Shown in pieces: positions 1 through 5,928 of a stretch of DNA of 10,636 nt. The translations under genes and the position numbers were made by a program. Below the pieces are notes generated by a model. That model made no database searches and was not told the DNA's origin. It saw only the letters and a program-made list of their open reading frames with translations. This DNA comes from 66-474 sp035277545. GTDB lineage: Bacteria; Pseudomonadota; Gammaproteobacteria; Xanthomonadales; Rhodanobacteraceae. Each line of letters begins with the position of its first letter. Position 1 is the first letter of the stretch. The DNA lies in NCBI GenBank assembly GCA_035277545.1, contig DATEKI010000242.1:1-10636 (forward strand). Direction: 5' to 3'.

Positions 1-440
1 CGCTGGGCGAGGACGGCCTCAAGCAATACATCTCGACCATTGGCCTGTACAACGCCAAGGCGAAGAACATCATCGCGACCTGTGCGTTGCTGATCGAACG
101 CCACGGCGGCGGGGTGCCGCGCACGCGGGCAGAGCTTGAAGCGCTGCCGGGCGTCGGCCGCAAGACCGCGAACGTGGTTCTGAACACGGTGTTCGACGAG
201 CCGACAATCGCGGTCGACACCCACATCTTCCGTGTGTGCAACCGCACCGGCCTGGCGCCCGGCAAGACCGTGCGACAGGTCGAGGACAAGCTGCTGAAGA
301 TCGTTCCCGACGAGTACAAGCGCGGCGCGCACCACTGGCTGATCCTGCACGGGCGCTACGTATGCACCGCGCGCAAACCAAAGTGCCCCGAATGTCCGAT
401 CCGTGACTTGTGCGCGTACAAGCACAAGACGCCTGGCTGA
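1..440 (+). CDS. nth: Endonuclease III (DNA glycosylase/AP lyase), 5'-truncated
   Basis: This is the C-terminal two-thirds of endonuclease III, which removes oxidised pyrimidines and nicks the abasic site by beta-elimination in base excision repair. The reading frame is open from base 3, and the start lies outside the window. Visible are the helix-hairpin-helix segment LPGVGRKTANVV with the catalytic lysine (codon 162-164), the catalytic aspartate in AVDTHIFRVCNR (codon 216-218), and the closing iron-sulfur cluster loop with spacing C-x6-C-x2-C-x5-C (CTARKPKCPECPIRDLC). It stops at TGA 438-440. Similarity to E. coli Nth, from memory, runs through its whole C-terminal part, so the missing piece should be about 65 residues. 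The 92 bp between it and rnt contains a promoter-like element, so the two genes need not be co-transcribed. Confidence 0.96.
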   Translation, partial: LGEDGLKQYISTIGLYNAKAKNIIATCALLIERHGGGVPRTRAELEALPGVGRKTANVVLNTVFDEPTIAVDTHIFRVCNRTGLAPGKTVRQVEDKLLKIVPDEYKRGAHHWLILHGRYVCTARKPKCPECPIRDLCAYKHKTPG

Positions 441-517
441 ACGCGCGCTCCACTGAACGGGGTGCAACGCGGGTCGACTGAACCGTCACCTTCTGCACAT
501 GAGGCTTGGGCGCGCGC

Positions 518-526
518 TGATATCCT
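518..526 (+). promoter_or_regulatory. Extended -10 promoter for rnt
   Basis: TGaTATCCT reads as an extended -10 element (TGn followed by TATCCT at 521-526). Six bases separate it from the ATG at 533, so a start site at the usual distance would fall on or next to the A of the start codon. That would make a leaderless or nearly leaderless message. No good -35 hexamer is seen at 16-18 bp, which extended -10 promoters tolerate, and there is no Shine-Dalgarno sequence in front of the gene. This is a sequence-pattern call only. Confidence 0.45.
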
Positions 527-532
527 GACCGG

Positions 533-1186
533 ATGCACAAACAGATCGAAGCGTACGAGGAACGCCTCTGCACGCGCTTTCGCGGCTTCCTGCCCGTGGT
601 GGTGGACGTCGAAACCGGTGGTTTCGACGCGCGGCATGACGCGTTGCTCGAGATCGCCGCGGTGATCGTGGGCATGGATGGCGACGGCATGCTGGCCCCC
701 GAACCCGTGGTTTCGACCCACGTCGAAGCGTTCCCCGGTTCGCACATCGACCCCAAGTCGCTCGAAATCACCGGCATCGATCCCGACCAGCCCCTGCGCG
801 GCGCGCTGCCGGAACGCGCGGCGCTGGACCTGATCTTCAAACCGGTGCGCGCCGCCATCAAGGCGACCGGCTGCCAGCGCGCGATCCTGGTCGGGCACAA
901 CGCCTCCTTCGACCTCGGCTTCCTCAATGCCGCGGTGTTGCGGACCGGCCACAAGCGCAATCCGTTCCATCCGTTCTCCTGCTTCGACACCGCGACACTG
1001 GGCGGCCTCGCCTACGGCCAGACGGTGCTGTCGCGCGCGGTGCAGGCCGCTGGTTACGAGTGGAACGCGAACGAAGCGCACTCCGCCGTGTACGACGCCG
1101 AACGCACCGCCGCGTTGTTCTGCACCATCACCAACCGCTGGCGGCGTCTCGAGCAGCTGGAACGCGACCGCGTCGGCGCGGCCTGA
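533..1186 (+). CDS. rnt: Ribonuclease T (DEDDh 3'-5' exoribonuclease)
   Basis: The 217-residue protein has the length and motif order of RNase T, which trims the 3' ends of tRNA and other stable RNAs (including the CCA end turnover of tRNA) as a homodimer in the cytoplasm. The DEDDh residues are visible: D25 and E27 in VVVDVETGGFD (Exo I), D127 in GHNASFDLGFLN (Exo II), and H183 and D188 in EAHSAVYDAERTA (Exo III). The segment FHPFSCFDTATLGGLAYGQ between Exo II and III is also typical of the family. The ATG at 533 is chosen because the protein then begins a family-like distance from Exo I; no ribosome binding site supports it. It converges on the glycosyltransferase gene with only 12 bp between stop codons and no visible terminator. 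Confidence 0.95.
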   Translation: MHKQIEAYEERLCTRFRGFLPVVVDVETGGFDARHDALLEIAAVIVGMDGDGMLAPEPVVSTHVEAFPGSHIDPKSLEITGIDPDQPLRGALPERAALDLIFKPVRAAIKATGCQRAILVGHNASFDLGFLNAAVLRTGHKRNPFHPFSCFDTATLGGLAYGQTVLSRAVQAAGYEWNANEAHSAVYDAERTAALFCTITNRWRRLEQLERDRVGAA

Positions 1187-1198
1187 CCCGCGCAATCC

Positions 1199-2146
1199 TC
1201 AGTCGATGTCCGGCGGCGGCGTAGCCTGCCCCGCGATCCCCGCGCGCAGGCCCGCCAGCATGCAGCGCACGTTTTTCCGGCGCGGCGCGATCAGCAACGC
1301 GAACAGCGCGAACTTGACGACAAGCCGCGGTACGTCCTGTGCAATCCAGCGACGCGGCGTGTACGCGCGCCGGTACAGCAACACGCGATTGCGCATCATG
1401 TAGAACAGCCGCCGCGGCGTATGCACCACGACGCCACGTGGGACGCCCGGCAACCGGTGGCGCGCGGCACCGTGGTGGTGCAGCATCCGCGCGCCGCACA
1501 CGCCGAACAACGCGTAACCCCTGGAGGTGGCGCGGAAGCACCATTCCAGGTCCACGTTGTCGATGAAGAGGCTTTCGTCCATCCCGCCGACACGGTCCAG
1601 CACTTCGAGCGGGACGAGTGAACCCGACGTGATCAGGAAGTCGCAGGCCACCTCATCGCACGCGCCGCTGCAGTGCAATTGGCGATTGATCGGAAAGCGC
1701 ACCCGCACGAAGGGTGCATCGACGCCTTCGCGCGGATCGCGGAAACGCGTTCCGACCGCGGCCACCCGCACATGCCGCGACTGGCGGTGCAGCGCCGCCT
1801 TCAGTGCCGTGACCATGCCGGGTTCGGGCACGCTGTCCTGGTCCATCAGCAGGACGTACGCGATGTCCTGTTTCGCACGTGCGGCAGCAATGCCTGCATT
1901 GAGTGCCGCCGCCAAACCCGCGTTCCCGCCCAGCGCCAGCAGTTCGACATTCGGGCGCTCCCCGCACAGCGCCCGCACGGAAGGCCCGGGCGTGGCGTTG
2001 TCCACCACCACCACGCATCGGGCCTGCACCTGCAACGCTTCGAGTTGGGCCGCCAGCAGCTTCGTGTCCGGGTGGTAGGTGACGACCACCGCGCAGACAT
2101 CGGATTCGCGCGCCGGCGTGCCCCCCGCCAGGATCGGCTCAGGCAT
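1199..2146 (-). CDS. Family 2 glycosyltransferase (rhamnosyltransferase-like)
   Basis: A 315-residue GT-A fold glycosyltransferase, expected to transfer a sugar from a nucleotide donor onto a surface glycan. Near the N-terminus, CAVVVTYHPD starts the nucleotide-binding fold, followed by VVVVDNATPG, then GGNAGLAAALNAGI. The metal-binding DxD motif is MDQDSVPEPG (D102, D104). The acceptor/catalytic region is GGMDESLFIDNVDLEWCFRA, and HTPRRLFYMMRNRVLLYRR near the C-terminus resembles rhamnosyltransferase-type enzymes. A hydrophobic stretch at about 277-288 may sit at the membrane. The ATG at 2146 is used. A TTG at 2158, with an AAGGCGA-like ribosome site 9 bp before it, would add four residues. 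The gene follows the oxygenase gene by 27 bp on the same strand, suggesting co-transcription. Donor and acceptor cannot be read from the sequence. Confidence 0.85.
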   Translation of the reverse strand: MPEPILAGGTPARESDVCAVVVTYHPDTKLLAAQLEALQVQARCVVVVDNATPGPSVRALCGERPNVELLALGGNAGLAAALNAGIAAARAKQDIAYVLLMDQDSVPEPGMVTALKAALHRQSRHVRVAAVGTRFRDPREGVDAPFVRVRFPINRQLHCSGACDEVACDFLITSGSLVPLEVLDRVGGMDESLFIDNVDLEWCFRATSRGYALFGVCGARMLHHHGAARHRLPGVPRGVVVHTPRRLFYMMRNRVLLYRRAYTPRRWIAQDVPRLVVKFALFALLIAPRRKNVRCMLAGLRAGIAGQATPPPDID

Positions 2147-2173
2147 GCCGCACCGCAATGGAGCGTGTCGCCT

Positions 2174-2977
2174 TCAACCCTTGCGGCCCTGTTTCAGCGC
2201 GTGCGCGAGGCGCTTCGCCTGCAGCTGCAGGCGGTGCCGGAACCTGCGCGCCTTGTCCGCCTCGAATTTCTCCGCGGGCCGTTCGACGAAGTTCGTCATT
2301 TCCGATTTGCCGAAACGGATGTCCGCCGCGGGCCGGGTCGGCGTGTAGTAGTAAAGCGCGATGGATTTCCGGAATACGCCCTCCGGACATTCCAGCGGAT
2401 AGGGATGGCCGTGGTAGGAAATGTCATTGGTTTCGAACAGCAGCGCATGACCGATGCGCGGCGGGAGTGAAAAGATGCATTCCCGCGCATCGGCGCTCCA
2501 CAGCTCGATGTTGCCTTTCCACGCGTCCTGCCAGCTTTCGTTGAGGTACACCAGCAGGTTGAGGCGCCGGTACATCGACAGGCCGCGATGCCAGTTGAAG
2601 TCCGTGTGCAACTTGAGGTAGCCGCCGCGGCCGATCGCGTGGATGCCGCCACCACGCAATTCCGGGTCGGGGTGCAGGTTTTCGATGCCGGTGATTTCGG
2701 AAAGCACCTGCAGGAACGGCGGCGCATTCAGGCTGGCGATGAACACGCGCGCATGTTCCGGCATCTCGTCCAGCACCGACAGGCGATGCTTGCGGTACGA
2801 CGCGTAGATGTCTTCTTCCTGCGGATAACGCGCGAGGTTCGCTTCGACCTCCCGCGCCACTTCCCGCACCGTCGCGGCATCGAACAGACCATCCACGGCC
2901 GCGAAGCCGTAAGGTTGGCGGCTCCTGAACTCGCCGGCGATTTGCCGCACCGTTGCAGGCGCGATATGCATGTCCAT
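2174..2977 (-). CDS. 2-oxoglutarate/Fe(II)-dependent oxygenase (prolyl-hydroxylase-like fold)
   Basis: A 267-residue protein of the 2OG-Fe(II) oxygenase superfamily, which couples 2-oxoglutarate decarboxylation to hydroxylation of a substrate. The iron triad is seen as H124 and D126 in LKLHTDFNWH and H189 in SYHGHPYP. R203 in VFRKSIALYYYT is in place to bind 2-oxoglutarate. RRLNLLVYLNESW and the WKGNIELW strand are typical of the core. The basic C-terminal tail (about 240-267) is outside the fold. The ATG at 2977 is preferred: an ORF extends to a possible start at 3049, but the extra residues look unlike the family and would run through a likely -10 box; an in-frame ATG at 2971 is an alternative. 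It lies 96 bp downstream of the SDR gene and 27 bp upstream of the glycosyltransferase. The substrate (protein, sugar or small molecule) is unknown. Confidence 0.85.
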   Translation of the reverse strand: MDMHIAPATVRQIAGEFRSRQPYGFAAVDGLFDAATVREVAREVEANLARYPQEEDIYASYRKHRLSVLDEMPEHARVFIASLNAPPFLQVLSEITGIENLHPDPELRGGGIHAIGRGGYLKLHTDFNWHRGLSMYRRLNLLVYLNESWQDAWKGNIELWSADARECIFSLPPRIGHALLFETNDISYHGHPYPLECPEGVFRKSIALYYYTPTRPAADIRFGKSEMTNFVERPAEKFEADKARRFRHRLQLQAKRLAHALKQGRKG

Positions 2978-3023
2978 GCCAGAGCCTGTCACCGCAAAGA
3001 TTGACCGAACGCGAGGCACGCGC

Positions 3024-3029
3024 ATTGTA
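3024..3029 (-). promoter_or_regulatory. Possible -10 box upstream of the oxygenase gene
   Basis: On the minus strand TACAAT matches the -10 consensus in five of six positions, in a locally AT-rich patch (CATTTACAATG) unlike the GC-rich surroundings. It would give a leader of about 40 nt to the ATG at 2977. The best -35 candidates (TTGCCC or CCATTG) are at 14 or 17 bp and match poorly. If real, the oxygenase-glycosyltransferase pair has its own promoter separate from the TPR-SDR genes. Confidence 0.35.
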
Positions 3030-3073
3030 AATGACCGCGCCTCGGGCAATGGCCCGTGCGCGGGTTGCGGCTT

Positions 3074-3931
3074 TCAGGGACGGGATGGTTCCCAGCATTC
3101 CGGGCCGGGCCGGAAGGGCCGCGGGTGCACGCCGAGCAGCCGCTCGAGTTCGCCATTGTCCGCAACGAGGTCCTGTTGCAGGCGCGTCAGTGCTCCGCGC
3201 AGCGGCGGCACCACCCGTGCACCGAACCGGATCAATGGCGCCGGAACGCGCAACGGCAGGGCGCGCACGGGCAGGCTTGCGTGCACGCGCGCGAACATCT
3301 GCGCGGCCGGCAGGCGCTCGCCGCCGCCGATGGGAAGCACGCGCCCGGCCGCATTGCCGTCCAGCGCGTGCAGGACGGCCTGCGCAATGTCCGCCGCGTG
3401 CACGGGCTGGCGCAATCCGGAACCCGCCGGCAATCCGAACACGCGCCAGCGCATCGCGCGCCGCGCGAGGGGCGTGAGGCTGCGGTCGCGGGCGGCGCCG
3501 TAGATCAGCGTCGGCCGCAGGATCGTCCACGCGATGCCGCGGCGCTCGCAGGCGCTCGCGACGGCTGCCTCGCCTTCGCGCAAGCGCCGCGATACTTCAC
3601 GCTCGGCTGCAACCGGCGAAGCCCGTTTGCTGTCCGCGCTCATGGAACTGGTCGCGACCACGCGCTGCAGGTTCGTTGCCATGCCCGATTCGATCCATGC
3701 AGCCAAGGCATCCAGCGGCGCGAAACAACAGGCGGAAACGGCGGTGTTCGCCGTGGCCGGGGGCGCCGGCAACGCGCCCCGCAGCCACGCCACGCCCGCC
3801 AGTACCGCTTGCGATCTGCGCGAAAGCGCAAGGACGGGAACGCCCGCGCGCGCCAGTTCCGGAAGCAGGAAGAAACCGATCTGGCTGCTGGCGCCGCACA
3901 CCAGAACCGTGCCTTCACGCCAGTCATCCAT
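3074..3931 (-). CDS. Atypical SDR, NAD(P)-binding epimerase/dehydratase-like protein
   Basis: A 285-residue Rossmann-fold protein of the extended/atypical short-chain dehydrogenase type. The dinucleotide-binding motif is VLVCGASSQIG (G13-G19), followed by SRR, which would contact the cofactor. RVVATSSMSADSK matches strand 5, and WTILRPTLIYGAARDR and GLRQPVHAADIAQAV match the C-terminal half. The catalytic YxxxK of active SDRs is not visible: the equivalent stretch reads SPVAAEREVSRRLREGE, without tyrosine. This resembles atypical SDRs that bind NAD(P) without classical catalysis. The ATG at 3931 places the Rossmann motif about ten residues from the N-terminus, as expected. A GTG at 4078 in the same frame would add 49 residues of low-complexity, non-family sequence. 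No Shine-Dalgarno precedes either start. Confidence 0.8.
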   Translation of the reverse strand: MDDWREGTVLVCGASSQIGFFLLPELARAGVPVLALSRRSQAVLAGVAWLRGALPAPPATANTAVSACCFAPLDALAAWIESGMATNLQRVVATSSMSADSKRASPVAAEREVSRRLREGEAAVASACERRGIAWTILRPTLIYGAARDRSLTPLARRAMRWRVFGLPAGSGLRQPVHAADIAQAVLHALDGNAAGRVLPIGGGERLPAAQMFARVHASLPVRALPLRVPAPLIRFGARVVPPLRGALTRLQQDLVADNGELERLLGVHPRPFRPGPECWEPSRP

Positions 3932-4085
3932 GTGCGTGCGCAGCGGCTGCAGCCGAAGTCGGGCCAGGAATCTCCCGGCCATCGATGGCGGCCCTGATGG
4001 CCGCAGGAATCTCGACGACCCGGGGACGATACGGGATGCCGATGCGTCCGGTATTGCAGCGCTCACGGACGATCGCACTATTCAT
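3924..4085 (-). CDS. Doubtful 53-codon ORF between the TPR and SDR genes
   Basis: I do not recognise this ORF. It begins at an ATG overlapping the TPR gene's stop (ATGAATAG) and ends overlapping the SDR start (ATGGATGA), an 8-base overlap at each end, which is the layout of a translationally coupled small gene. The product is basic and starts MNSAIVRERCNTGRIG, contains IPYRPRVVEIPAAIRAAIDG, and ends in an alanine/histidine run. Against it: GC by codon position is nearly flat (by hand about 68, 62 and 64 percent), while neighbouring genes are strongly GC-biased at the third position, and there is no ribosome binding site. It may be a fortuitous ORF in a spacer. The competing frame, an SDR extension from GTG 4078, looks no better. 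Confidence 0.22.
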   Translation of the reverse strand: MNSAIVRERCNTGRIGIPYRPRVVEIPAAIRAAIDGREIPGPTSAAAAAHAHG

Positions 4086-5760
4086 GGTGGAGTTTCGCGT
4101 CCACCTCGCTGATGCGTGGATCGTCCGGTACCAGGCGCTGGGCTTCGCGCAACGCCGCGCGCGCGGCACCGAGTTCACCCAGGCCCACGTAATGGTCGGC
4201 GCGATCGAGCCACGCGCTGCCGAGCCCATGGCGCATCGACGGCGCGGCGGGGTCGCCTGGATCGAGTTGCTCCAGCGTGCCCAGCATGTCGTGCGCCTTG
4301 TCGAGGTTGTCTTCGCGCAGCGCGCGCCGGAACTGCTGGCGCGTGACTTCCGGCAGGTCGCGCAAGCCGGCCTGCGCCTCGGCGTTGTTGCCGTCGATGC
4401 CGAGCGCGGCGCGGTACAGGTCGTACGCGCAGTTGCCCGGTGGCAGCATGATGTCGCCCCGGCGCGCCGCAGCCTTGGCATTCGCAACCAACTGCGCGAG
4501 CTTGGCCGAATCCTCCGGAGTCAATGCAGGCGCCGCGGGGACCGCGGGCGCCGATGCAGCTGCAACGGTGGGCGCATTGCGCCCGGCATGCAGACGTGAG
4601 CGCGCAGCAGCCAGGTCGGCGGATTTCGGCGCCAGCGCCGCGGCCTGGTCCAGCAGGTTCTTCGCGTCGCGTGCGTGCCCTGCGTCGATCGCGGCGTTGG
4701 CTTGCACGACAAGCGCTTCGGCGACCTGTCCGAGGCCTGCCTGCGCGGCGGCATTGCCCGGATCGGCCGCCAGCGCGGCCTTGAACTGCGCTTCGGCGTT
4801 GTCGTTGCCGCTGCCGGTCATCTTGCCCGCGCGCAGGTCCGCCTGACCTTGCGCGAGATATTGGTCGCGTTGCGCATCCGCGGCGCGCCCCGCGGCGGCG
4901 ATGTTGGCGCGCAGCGTCGGCAGCTGCGAATACCCTGGCAGCAGGCCCGACAGGCGCGTGAGTGTCTGGCGTGCGCCGGCACGATCGCCGTTGCCGAGTT
5001 GGGTCTGGATGCGCGACGCAAGCGCATCACCGACCTGGTTCATGCCGTGCCGGGCGACCGCGTTGTGCGGATCGCCAGCGAGCACCTTGCCGAACAATGC
5101 CGCGGCACCGTCGTCGCCGTCGATGCGGCCGTTCGCGAGCGCCGCGCGCGCCTGGTCGATCAGCACGCCGACGTTGGCGTTGTGCAGCACCGCCTTGGCG
5201 AGCGCCTGGTCGACCGCTGTCACGTCGGCACCACCACCCAGGAGGCTGCGCGCCTCTTCCAGCGAAGTGCGCGCGGAAGCGTAGTCGCCTTGCGTCAGCG
5301 CCGCCTGTGCCCGCACGAGCTCGGAGTGCCCGACGTTCTGCAATCCCGTCAGCGCCTGCTCGTTGTCGGGGTCGAGCGCCCGCGCGGCTTCGTACAGGTC
5401 GCGCGCGCTCTCGGGGCTGCCCGAAAGCTTGCCTTCCGCGTAAGCCTTGTCGGCGCGCGTCAACAGCGAATTCAACTGGGTTTGCGGCAGCAGGCCGCTG
5501 AGCGTCGCCTGATGCGTGAATGCCCAACCGCCGGCCACCGCCAGCACGGCCACGATGGCGAGCACCAGCCACGGCGCGCGGAACGGTTTGCGTTGCGCGC
5601 GCTGACGGCGGGTGGTGTTCGCGAAGGGCGGACGGTCCGCTGGATCCGCGCGCATGGTCGTGCGCCGATCGGCTCCCGCGTCGACGTGATCGAGGTTGCC
5701 GAGCTTCGGCTCGGTGCGCCGCAGGCTGTCCCGCGAAGAGGGGTCGTTTCGATCGTTCAT
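4078..5760 (-). CDS. Membrane-anchored TPR-like repeat protein with four ~100-residue units
   Basis: A 560-residue protein: a charged N-terminal segment (1-60), one transmembrane helix (about 62-81, WLVLAIVAVLAVAGGWAF), then a long alpha-helical repeat region. The basic RRQRAQRK stretch before the helix suggests an N-in, C-out topology, with repeats in the periplasm. The repeats form large units beginning near residues 98, 199, 300 and 423. Each starts with a helix ending in G-K/R-L/I/M (AEGKL, ANGRI, RAGKM, RRGDIM), followed by an A..LY/F..AL..DP.N..A..G pattern and a second A..AL..GD...A...L motif. An Ala/Pro linker (about 394-413) precedes unit four, and a final TPR lies at about 515-555. 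The start is firm: an in-frame stop at 5848-5850 leaves ATG 5760 as the only candidate. Such proteins are scaffolds; no catalytic domain is visible and the partner is unknown. Confidence 0.8.
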   Translation of the reverse strand: MNDRNDPSSRDSLRRTEPKLGNLDHVDAGADRRTTMRADPADRPPFANTTRRQRAQRKPFRAPWLVLAIVAVLAVAGGWAFTHQATLSGLLPQTQLNSLLTRADKAYAEGKLSGSPESARDLYEAARALDPDNEQALTGLQNVGHSELVRAQAALTQGDYASARTSLEEARSLLGGGADVTAVDQALAKAVLHNANVGVLIDQARAALANGRIDGDDGAAALFGKVLAGDPHNAVARHGMNQVGDALASRIQTQLGNGDRAGARQTLTRLSGLLPGYSQLPTLRANIAAAGRAADAQRDQYLAQGQADLRAGKMTGSGNDNAEAQFKAALAADPGNAAAQAGLGQVAEALVVQANAAIDAGHARDAKNLLDQAAALAPKSADLAAARSRLHAGRNAPTVAAASAPAVPAAPALTPEDSAKLAQLVANAKAAARRGDIMLPPGNCAYDLYRAALGIDGNNAEAQAGLRDLPEVTRQQFRRALREDNLDKAHDMLGTLEQLDPGDPAAPSMRHGLGSAWLDRADHYVGLGELGAARAALREAQRLVPDDPRISEVDAKLHHE

Positions 5761-5788
5761 GCCAGGGCCAGTGCCCGCCGGAATATCC

Positions 5789-5800
5789 GTCCCATGGGAC
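5789..5800. repeat. 12-bp perfect palindrome upstream of the TPR gene
   Basis: GTCCCATGGGAC is a perfect palindrome lying between the presumed promoter (near 5850) and the ATG at 5760. Its position in the leader would suit an operator or a small RNA structure. No regulator family is recognised from it, and one such palindrome could be chance. Confidence 0.3.
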
Positions 5801-5849
5801 CATCGCGGCCGTGCGCCGGTTCCGTCGCCGGAACGCTCCGCGTAGGCTC

Positions 5850-5858
5850 ATCTTAGCA
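5850..5858 (-). promoter_or_regulatory. Extended -10 promoter for the TPR-SDR genes
   Basis: On the minus strand TGcTAAGAT reads as an extended -10 (TGn then TAAGAT at 5855-5850). It is similar in form to the elements before rnt and before the secreted protein gene. The leader to ATG 5760 would be about 83 nt. The -35 region is weak. It is the best promoter candidate between relA and the TPR gene. Confidence 0.35.
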
Positions 5859-5900
5859 TTCGCCTCCGATGGGTCCCGCGCGGAACCGCACGCATTCAGC

Positions 5901-5916
5901 CACCGGCAAGCCGGCG
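5901..5916 (-). other. Hairpin downstream of relA, possible weak terminator
   Basis: In the minus-strand transcript, 12 bases after the relA stop codon, a six-pair stem (one G-U) closes a CUUG tetraloop, a loop type known to be stable. No run of U follows, so it is not a classical intrinsic terminator; it might protect the 3' end or act with Rho. No better terminator is seen in the 168-bp gap before the TPR gene. Confidence 0.25.
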
Positions 5917-5928
5917 TGCCTCGGTGAC

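Noticed and set aside
441..532. tRNA or small RNA between nth and rnt
   Set aside because: No cloverleaf, T-loop GGTTCRA motif or terminator-like hairpin with T-run could be found in these 92 bases, only the presumed rnt promoter.
2978..3049. Start of the oxygenase at 3049
   Set aside because: The extra 24 residues are not family-like and are encoded across the TACAAT box, so ATG 2977 is a better start.
3932..4078. N-terminal extension of the SDR from GTG 4078
   Set aside because: The start overlaps the TPR stop (TAGTG), which is attractive, but the extra 49 residues are Ser/Arg/Pro-rich. They include the codons ATA and AGA, and put the Rossmann motif far from its usual N-terminal position.
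5849..5851. ATG of a minus-strand frame (274 codons) inside the TPR gene's -10 region
   Set aside because: The frame overlaps the TPR gene in the wrong register, its product is Arg-rich without motifs, and its ATG is part of the presumed promoter.
4675..5856. A 393-codon open frame on the plus strand opposite the TPR gene
   Set aside because: It mirrors a clear repeat protein with a transmembrane helix, has no ribosome binding site, and its product resembles no family.
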